From contig JALGZP010000025.1 in the NCBI GenBank assembly GCA_025774845.1, positions 1-37,200 on the forward strand: a DNA stretch of 37,200 nucleotides, in the 5' to 3' direction. Origin of the DNA: a bacterium (GTDB lineage: Bacteria > Arandabacterota > Arandabacteria > Arandabacterales > Arandabacteraceae). A program made the translations under genes and the position numbers. Shown piece by piece: positions 31,686 to 37,200 of this stretch (positions within the stretch are counted from its first letter, which is position 1; each line of letters opens with the position of its first letter). The notes beneath the pieces are model-generated. The model was not told the origin of the DNA and did not search any database. It saw only the letters and a program-made list of their open reading frames with translations.

Positions 31686-34166
31686 CTACTTCGCTATCAC
31701 TGCTTTTGCTGTCACCCCACCTTCGTGGCAATCGAGTCTCACGAAATAGATACCGGGGCTCACCCTTGAACCCGACCGCCTCTCCCCATTCCAGTCAACC
31801 ACATGATAGCCTTCGGACCTCCACCCACTGGCAAGTTCAGCCACGTGTCTGCCTGTCACATCGTAAACACCCAGCGTGACCTGCGATGCCATGGGCAACC
31901 CGAACACTACCCTTGACGTCCATGCTATAGCATTGCTGTTGACTACGTCCAGCACGATCGCCCCCGGCACGGGGACCGGGTCGGGTGCCTTTACCCCCGA
32001 GGTTGTGCCCCAGAGCGTTAGATCGTCATCACTTGTATCCGCTCCATCATTGAATGCCCCATCCACGGCAATGACCTTTATCCGCGCGGACTTTGAGTCG
32101 ATGTCCGGTACGGTCCACGTGAACGACCCATCATTGGGCTCCCCCGCTGCAAGCGTATCGGGAAAGCTCAAACCGCTGTCGGTCGAGAGAAGAACCATCA
32201 CGGATATCACTGCGACATTATCGGTTGCAGTCCACTGGATGTCATAGTTGGTACCGTAGTCGCATACTTCGTCCCCATTCGGCGCAACCACCGTCACAAC
32301 CGGTGGTTCCGTATCGGATGCGCTTACCGGACATCCTGCAATTCTGAAGTCATCGACCGCTGCCTCAACGATCGAACCACCCCGGCCGTTATCCTGCGCA
32401 ATGAACCGGAACTTCACCTGGTCGGTGAGTGTAATGAAATCCTCAAGATAGAACTGCATCCGTCTCCACGTGCGGTCGTTATGCTCCAGTGTTTCGAGAT
32501 CATGCCAGGTCGCCCCATCATTGTCGGATACGTCGACCTCGAAGGCATCGTCATTGGGATTGGATCCCGTGTTACTTGAGTACCATCTGTAGTAGGTGAG
32601 AAGCGCCGAGTTCTTACCCGAAAGATCGATTGTGGGGCTCAAGAGTGTCGTCTTCCCGCCATCGACATCGTAGGTGCCCTGCGAAGCACCACCGGGAGCT
32701 TCCGTCACATAGCACTGCGTCCCGGGGGAACCCGTGTGATCATCCCCCGGTTGAACCTCCTCGTTACCCCACCAGGTCGGGTCGGGGTCACTACGCTCCC
32801 AGTGACCTGTTGTCGCATCATCACCGGCATCACCGACCGTCCAGCCCCCATCGGTCTCAAAGTCGTCACTGACAAGGGTTATGACCTCTCCCACCTGCAC
32901 GGTCAGGTTGATGTTTGACGTTCCCTGGTCTGAGGAAACCACAAGATGGAATCTCACCTGACCGCAGGCCGGTCCACCCGGAGTCACCGTAAACGAGAAG
33001 TGCGGCGAATCGGACTCCCGGGTCTCACCCTTCGGGATATCCGGATAGGAAACCACACTGTCAATCATACTCACCCCGGGAGTAAGACATTCAAGATAGC
33101 CGCCGACGTTAGTGGCTGTCTCAGCACCGATATTGAGTACTGTGAACGGAAAAACTATCGATTCTCCGGTCTCAGGGAATCCGTCACCGTCGCCGGCGGC
33201 ATCATTGATTACATGGGAATCATGGAAGAAATGCACAGTCTGGCCGGGTGTATAGTTGAGCGCTTGCGCGGCATAACCGATCAGACAGGTCCCGTACTTC
33301 ATGTAGATGTAACCGTTCTCACCCCAGTCAGGTCCCCAGCTGTTCTTGACAATCCATGCACCGGTGTCCCCGCACATGGTGTCGTCCCAGCCGACAATCG
33401 TAACACCATGGTTTATGTCGATGCACGAGTCCTCATAGCATCCTGATGTATACGACCCGAAGCCGCCGCACACCGACATTGCCACGGCAACGGGGCCATT
33501 TAGAACGGCCTGTTTGATATCACTTACTGTCTCCCCGACATAGTAGTAGTCGTCAAGCGTCGCGGCGATCTCATATGACTCCTGCGTGCAGGGTTCGGCG
33601 TCGACCTCGTGATACGGCACGCATTCCTCTCGAACTGCACCATAGTCCATCCAGATGTCATATGCGGTCTCCATCCAGCCGCCACTGCAATCGTCACCCT
33701 CAGTATTGCAGTCAATTATGGCCTGCTCTGAAAGATCCTCTTCGACCCCGCTGTAGATGAGTATCTGAGACTCCATGGCAGCCGCAGCACAGAAGGCCCA
33801 GCAACTACCGCATCCACCCTGGGTCTTGACAGGGGTCACACCGCCCTGGGTGCGCCAGTCGAAAACCGAAGGGAAATACATGCCATGGACGGCTTTGATC
33901 ATCCTGCCACGGTTTGCTGCGTCGCGTTTTCTGGTTTCGAAATCGGGTGGTAGCCTCAGGCCCAGGAGCTTCTCGAATTCCTCGGGTGGAAGGTGGGATA
34001 CCGATGTCACACCGGCCTCCCACGCGTATCCCTTCTCGCGGATCATCCGGCGGGTTTCTTCTACTCTGTCGAGCTCTGCCTGCGTGGGTTCTCTATCGAT
34101 GGCAAGAGTTGAAAGTGCGAAGCAGAGCAAGGCAGAAAGGAAAACAGCAGTAGCGGTACTTTTCAT
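31686..34166 (-). CDS. Secreted papain-family (C1) cysteine peptidase with Ig and T9SS-type tail
   Basis: Counting from ATG 34166, residues 1-22 are a signal peptide and about 23-95 a short prodomain. Residues about 100-305 are a C1A papain domain with oxyanion Q116, catalytic C122 in QGGCGSCWAFC, H253 in DINHGVTIVGWD and N275 in VKNSWGPDWGENGY, all present. A CARDB-like beta domain, a jelly-roll/MAM-like domain (about 435-610, starting DDFETDGGWTVGDA), an Ig/KRE9-like domain (VTVVAPNGDEVCDYG) and a FlgD/T9SS-type tail (YDVTGRHVAEL, SPGIYFVRLDC) follow. The upstream frame to 34247 would run through the -10 box of the promoter, so ATG 34166 with GAAGGGGTG is the start. It lies 28 bases ahead of the caspase-like gene. 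It is an extracellular protein-degrading enzyme. Confidence 0.92.
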   Translation of the reverse strand: MKSTATAVFLSALLCFALSTLAIDREPTQAELDRVEETRRMIREKGYAWEAGVTSVSHLPPEEFEKLLGLRLPPDFETRKRDAANRGRMIKAVHGMYFPSVFDWRTQGGVTPVKTQGGCGSCWAFCAAAAMESQILIYSGVEEDLSEQAIIDCNTEGDDCSGGWMETAYDIWMDYGAVREECVPYHEVDAEPCTQESYEIAATLDDYYYVGETVSDIKQAVLNGPVAVAMSVCGGFGSYTSGCYEDSCIDINHGVTIVGWDDTMCGDTGAWIVKNSWGPDWGENGYIYMKYGTCLIGYAAQALNYTPGQTVHFFHDSHVINDAAGDGDGFPETGESIVFPFTVLNIGAETATNVGGYLECLTPGVSMIDSVVSYPDIPKGETRESDSPHFSFTVTPGGPACGQVRFHLVVSSDQGTSNINLTVQVGEVITLVSDDFETDGGWTVGDAGDDATTGHWERSDPDPTWWGNEEVQPGDDHTGSPGTQCYVTEAPGGASQGTYDVDGGKTTLLSPTIDLSGKNSALLTYYRWYSSNTGSNPNDDAFEVDVSDNDGATWHDLETLEHNDRTWRRMQFYLEDFITLTDQVKFRFIAQDNGRGGSIVEAAVDDFRIAGCPVSASDTEPPVVTVVAPNGDEVCDYGTNYDIQWTATDNVAVISVMVLLSTDSGLSFPDTLAAGEPNDGSFTWTVPDIDSKSARIKVIAVDGAFNDGADTSDDDLTLWGTTSGVKAPDPVPVPGAIVLDVVNSNAIAWTSRVVFGLPMASQVTLGVYDVTGRHVAELASGWRSEGYHVVDWNGERRSGSRVSPGIYFVRLDCHEGGVTAKAVIAK

Positions 34167-34245
34167 CCACCGCACCCCTTCCGGGCGTTCTAAACCCCCG
34201 TTAAAGCACCCGCTACAAAAAGAAAAAGGCCCCCGAGACCCTTCC

Positions 34246-34275
34246 ATTATACCGCAAAAAGGGGGTCTGTTTCAA
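34246..34275 (-). promoter_or_regulatory. Promoter of the peptidase-macrodomain operon
   Basis: On the minus strand TTGAAA (34270-34275), 18 bases and a perfect TATAAT (34246-34251) give a leader of about 73 bases before ATG 34166. The leader contains a long T-rich tract around 34216-34229 preceded by a G-run. Confidence 0.75.
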
Positions 34276-34378
34276 GCTCCTTGAGCACCACAAAGTGGCG
34301 TTATGACGGCATTTGCGCAACTCTGCGTGTTTGATTCAGGGAAGCTCGGACTCGCGTAGTTCTGGTTGGCAGATAAGT

Positions 34379-35332
34379 CTAGGGCCCGGCCGGGTCCTGG
34401 GCAGAGTCCTTGCAGGAATCGGGCTTCTTCACGGCACGAGCTCGAGTGGCGCGGGAGATACCGGTCACTGCGTCGAACCAGAAAGGCGAGCCAAACCCCG
34501 CCAGAATGCCTGTGAGTGTTACCCCAACCACCCACAGAACCCATCCCCACGTATTGTTCCTGTTCTCGTGGTCCAGGGTTGGTGTGTCCTTAAGACCGGC
34601 GTGCGGAAAACGAGACCAGCCGATGGGAAAACCGGTGGTGGTCAGCAGATCGACCTGTTGCCGCATGTCACCGATCGCCTCCCCCAGTGCTGCCATGGTC
34701 AGATCATCCTCGGAGTCGGCGGTGGATTCTGCAACCGCCTCATACTCCGCGGCGATCACCTGCATCTGCGCGACGACTCCCTGGCGCAGTGCAGGATTCC
34801 TGATATAGGAATGGGCGATGTGGACGCTGTCGATGTTAAACACGAACGCTAGAACGAGTGCAACGCAGGTCCCCCACTTTTGCGACCGCCTCTTAAAGCG
34901 GTCCGTAGCCTTCTCCTCTGCAACTTTGTAGCGTCGTTCCAGCTCCTTGTAGACAGCCTTGGTATCCCCACCCAGCTCTTTTCGAAACTCCTTGTCCAGG
35001 TACGAGTTCTGGAACGCCTCCATAAGCGTCTCTCTTGACACCGCCCTGTCATCCCCCGACCCGCCGTCCCAGATATGCTTTCGCCAATCGAACTTGCTTG
35101 CCGTCGTGACCAACTCCTCGGCAGACCTGCTCAATGACGTGCCAGTCAGCCTTTCAATCACCCGCTTGACTGCGGTCCCGACTTCGGATGCAAAATACCC
35201 CTTGAGCATCTCATCCAGCCCATTGGCGTACCAATTGCCAAAACGCTGCCGTAAATTGACGACCTGGGTCACGACCGTCGCCACGACGAGCATCGTCAGA
35301 GCAAACGCGAGTACGGCATCAAGGATAGGCAT
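34379..35332 (-). CDS. Membrane protein of unknown function with three transmembrane helices
   Basis: This is a 317-residue inner-membrane protein. Helix 1 spans residues about 4-25 (AVLAFALTMLVVATVVTQVV), helix 2 about 152-172 (WGTCVALVLAFVFNIDSVHI) and helix 3 about 264-283. The cytosolic part between helices 1 and 2 is charged and helical (KELERRYKVAEEKATDRFKRR). The segments FNIDSVHIAHSYI and GFGSPFWFDAVTGI recur, as I remember, in an uncharacterised family spread over many bacteria. The tail after helix 3 is basic and short. AAAGGAGG precedes ATG 35332 and a promoter stands at 35413-35441. It appears to be transcribed alone. I do not assign a function. Confidence 0.82.
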   Translation of the reverse strand: MPILDAVLAFALTMLVVATVVTQVVNLRQRFGNWYANGLDEMLKGYFASEVGTAVKRVIERLTGTSLSRSAEELVTTASKFDWRKHIWDGGSGDDRAVSRETLMEAFQNSYLDKEFRKELGGDTKAVYKELERRYKVAEEKATDRFKRRSQKWGTCVALVLAFVFNIDSVHIAHSYIRNPALRQGVVAQMQVIAAEYEAVAESTADSEDDLTMAALGEAIGDMRQQVDLLTTTGFPIGWSRFPHAGLKDTPTLDHENRNNTWGWVLWVVGVTLTGILAGFGSPFWFDAVTGISRATRARAVKKPDSCKDSAQDPAGP

Positions 35333-35412
35333 TGCGGCCTCCTTTTCAATTAGGGTAGGGCAGTTATTCGCAACTCAGAGTCCAGGTTGTCCTGGTATGG
35401 CCACGCGCTTTC

Positions 35413-35441
35413 CTTGTACACCAGGTCTGCAGGTTTGTCAA
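35413..35441 (-). promoter_or_regulatory. Promoter of the three-helix membrane protein gene
   Basis: On the minus strand TTGACA (35436-35441), 17 bases and TACAAG (35413-35418) stand just beyond the stop of the Cys-rich 60-residue gene, giving a leader of about 74 bases. Confidence 0.65.
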
Positions 35442-35469
35442 GCGAAGCGAGGGTGGGACGAGGCGAGGC

Positions 35470-35652
35470 TCAGGACTTCTGGTACTTGCTGCTCTGGCGT
35501 TCCATTTCCCTGAAGAACTCGTTCTTTTCCTCTTCGGTGAACTTGAAAACGGGGCAGTACTTCTCTATTAGGACGAAGTAGCGTCTGAGGCAGATGAATA
35601 TCTTTTCCTTCTTCTTCGGGCAGTCGTCAAAAGGGCAGTAGTCTTTCATCAT
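35470..35652 (-). CDS. Small four-cysteine protein, 60 aa
   Basis: This is a 60-residue hydrophilic protein with Cys at 6, 11, 21 and 33 (DYCPFDDCPKKKEKIFICLR, then KYCPVFKF), a pattern suited to zinc or Fe-S binding, and a charged helical C-terminus (EEEKNEFFREMERQSSKYQ). The ATG at 35652 overlaps the stop of the GNAT gene by four bases (ATGA), so translation is coupled. The frame itself continues further up to 35739 inside the GNAT gene but that part is not needed. I do not recognise a named family. The close coupling suggests that it works with, or is modified by, the acetyltransferase. Confidence 0.72.
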   Translation of the reverse strand: MMKDYCPFDDCPKKKEKIFICLRRYFVLIEKYCPVFKFTEEEKNEFFREMERQSSKYQKS

Positions 35653-36203
35653 GCACGGTCCTTCCAATCGTCGGCGAGGATACCGTAGAAAACCATATCC
35701 TCGTACCGATCCCATCTCCTGATGTGCTGCTTCAGGCATCCTTCATACTGCATGCCGAGCTTCACCATCACCCGGCCGGACGCCAGGTTCCGGGAGAAAT
35801 GTGACGCGAAGATGCGGTTCAAACCCAGATCTTCGAAGCCATACTTGAGAACAGTCTGTGCGGCCTCAGTGCATAACCCCTGGTTCCAGTATGGTTTGCC
35901 GATCCAGTACCCGAGTTCCGCCCGTGAGAATCTCCTGGAGATCCCCATTAGACTTATCGCACCCATGAGCAGGCCATTCTCTTTACTGGTTACAGCAAAC
36001 GTCACACCCTTATCCTCGTCAAACATCTCCTGGTGCCTGGATATCCACTCTTCCGCCATCCCGTCCTCGTAGGGATGCGGAATGTTGAGCACGGTATCCG
36101 CAACTGCACGACTACCCGCAAGTCTCTGGACCTCGGCGGCATCCACAGGCTCGAATGGTCTGAGTATGAGTCTTTCAGTTTCCAGTGTCGGTCGTGTTGC
36201 CAT
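35649..36203 (-). CDS. GNAT acetyltransferase (RimJ/RimL type)
   Basis: This is a 184-residue acetyl-CoA-dependent N-acetyltransferase of the RimJ/RimL group. It starts with the typical TERLILRPFEPVDAAEVQRL. Its core includes AVTSKENGLLMGAISLMGIS, the acetyl-CoA region AELGYWIGKPYWNQGLCTEA and AAQTVLKYGFEDLGLNRIFA. It ends with NLASGRVMVKLGMQYEGCLK. Members modify ribosomal proteins, small molecules or antibiotics, and the substrate is not evident. It is soluble and cytosolic. A gap of 83 bases separates it from the feoB remnant, and it is translationally coupled to the downstream four-Cys protein. Confidence 0.93.
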   Translation of the reverse strand: MATRPTLETERLILRPFEPVDAAEVQRLAGSRAVADTVLNIPHPYEDGMAEEWISRHQEMFDEDKGVTFAVTSKENGLLMGAISLMGISRRFSRAELGYWIGKPYWNQGLCTEAAQTVLKYGFEDLGLNRIFASHFSRNLASGRVMVKLGMQYEGCLKQHIRRWDRYEDMVFYGILADDWKDRA

Positions 36204-36286
36204 GATGATCCTCTTCTTTGAGGGGTTAATCGGCAGTTTTGGCGGGAAGCATTAGGCGGAGTGTGGAGACTCCTTTACCCTCCTGG

Positions 36287-36916
36287 TCAAAGTATAAGGT
36301 TCAACAGCCCTCCGACCGCTAGCGCAGTCACGATCATGATACCTATGGATTTTACCGTGTCAAGCGCTCCAAGTTCCTTGAAGAGCACCACAAATGTCGC
36401 TACACACGGGAAAAACATGGCAAGCGTTGCGCTACCTATCACGAGTTGCTTCACACTCAGCCCGAGTGGAGCAAGCATGCCTACTCCGATATCCTTTCTC
36501 AGGAAGCCGACGATGACGGCGAGCACGGCCTCACTGGGAAGCCCGAGAAGGCGTGTAACGACCGGTGATGCCACCCGGGCAATACCGTCAAGCAAACCAA
36601 AAGCATAAAGAACATTGATCGCACCGACGCCTATGATCACGACCGGTAGCGCTTCTTTGAGGAAACCGAGAGTTCGCATTTTGAACTTGATCAGCAGGGT
36701 CTTCACATAGGGAGGACGGTAGGGCGGAATATCGATCAGGAGGGCGGGGACAAAACCTCGTGTGAAGAGCTTCATTATGAGACTCAGTCCCAGCCATACG
36801 ATGAAGAGTACAAGATATACGAGCGCAACGTACCTCAACCCAAAAGGCCCGAGCAGGCCGACTATCATCGCCTGAAGTGCCACACATGGAACAGCGATGG
36901 ATATCAGGGTGGCCAC
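36287..36916 (-). pseudogene. feoB: FeoB C-terminal membrane half, out of frame with its upstream part
   Basis: This piece encodes the second half of the FeoB ferrous-iron permease: ATLISIAVPCVALQAMIVGL, the cytosolic loop IPPYRPPYVKTLLIKF, FLRKDIGVGMLAPLGLSVKQ and GSATLAMFFPCVATFVVLFK with the conserved pore-region Cys. It continues the upstream fragment in a different frame. Homology can be followed back in this frame to F-I-V-A-T-L at 36922. A GTG at 36916 could be used, but I see no good ribosome binding site. The stop is TGA at 36287-36289. The piece is most likely part of one feoB broken by a deletion or by an assembly error. A split, two-polypeptide FeoB is the less likely alternative. 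Confidence 0.85.
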
Positions 36917-36923
36917 TATGAAT

Positions 36924-37200
36924 CAGAAGTGCCGGTACATTGCACCCGAGACCCAGGAGCGACGGGATGATTGAATAACCATGGAGCCCCATTCTGTGCA
37001 TGAACCCGTCGGTGAGTATGGCAAGCCGCGGCAGGTAACCGATGTCCTCAAGCAGTCCAAGGATAAAATAGAAGGCGACGACGTAGGGCAGCACCATCGC
37101 GATCGGCACAAACAGACCGGTTGAAAGCAGTCCGAAGGACTGGATGAAATCGATCTCCCCACCTACAAGTTTCCCTATGAGGATATCATGAAGCACAGGA
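36924..37200 (-). pseudogene. feoB: FeoB middle segment, partial, ends in frameshift
   Basis: The sequence runs in from beyond the window. It encodes the first core helices of FeoB after the G-domain: LHDILIGKLVGGE, FGLLSTGLFVPIAMVLPYVV, FYFILGLLEDIGYLPRLAIL and the gate motif GYSIIPSLLGLGCNVPALL. After the LL codons at 36924-36929 the homology stops. The normal continuation A-T-R-x-L-E-x-x-R-E-R is missing and the frame reads unrelated residues to 36588. The N-terminal GTPase domain must lie to the right of the window. Confidence 0.85.

Noticed and set aside
34167-34247. N-terminal extension of the papain-like peptidase frame up to 34247
   Set aside because: It overlaps the -10 box of the operon promoter, lacks a ribosome binding site and would put a Cys-rich segment before the signal peptide.
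36588-36923. Continuation of the upstream feoB frame past 36923
   Set aside because: It translates into Cys/Arg/Pro-rich sequence with no FeoB resemblance, while FeoB continues in the other frame.

Overview
The window is a dense, mostly unidirectional-cluster bacterial chromosome segment with strong AGGAGG-type ribosome binding sites, consensus sigma70-like promoters and very short gaps. Several secreted proteins end in a FlgD-like/T9SS-type beta-sandwich tail (YDVSGR... then a PGIYF motif and a basic end). Together with outer-membrane barrels, lipoproteins, a eukaryotic-type citrate synthase and a DUF6178-like protein, this points to an uncultured Gram-negative lineage of the FCB group or a neighbouring candidate phylum (Krumholzibacteriota, Eisenbacteria, Zixibacteria or Fermentibacteria are the kind of lineage meant). 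That assignment is inference. I see no rRNA, tRNA, CRISPR, phage or intact insertion sequence.

Layout. 1-2010: 3' part of a secreted multi-domain protein and its strong terminator. 2025-4598: SppA protease fused to an N-terminal barrel-like region. 4601-7403 (minus): GAF-GAF-PP2C phosphatase followed by an M42 aminopeptidase. 7544-9014 (minus): citrate synthase with promoter and terminator. 9150-13068 (plus): a Cys-rich mini-protein, then an ArsR-controlled cassette of DUF318/ArsP-type permease, two CxxC thioredoxin-like proteins, a thioredoxin-like lipoprotein and CcdA, which reads as a thiol-redox/metalloid-handling system spanning the membrane. 13083-14800 (minus): toast-rack lipoprotein and SagB-type nitroreductase. 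14825-17651 (plus): small outer-membrane barrel, then an MshEN-HD-receiver-PATAN signalling protein. 17669-21018 (minus): DUF6178-like protein, RmuC and an alkyltransferase-like protein (PCHR replaced by PYWR). 21069-29365 (plus): a coupled run of CDP-glycerol-phosphotransferase-like protein, inositol-phosphate-cytidylyltransferase-like enzyme, M1 and M28 peptidases, and then a large exported protein with about twelve 27-residue G-x-x-L-x-D-x-x-G-x-D-x-Y repeats followed by HEAT repeats. 29362-34275 (minus): papain-family and caspase-like secreted peptidases sharing the same C-terminal modules, then a macrodomain protein. 34379-36203 (minus): a three-helix membrane protein and a GNAT/Cys-rich pair. 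36287-37200 (minus): feoB, broken by an apparent deletion of about 32 bases and running off the window.

The most unusual items are the 12-repeat exported protein, the nucleotidyltransferase/phosphotransferase pair (a possible polyol- or inositol-phosphate surface polymer route), the redox/permease cassette with its Cys-rich companion, and the frameshifted feoB.
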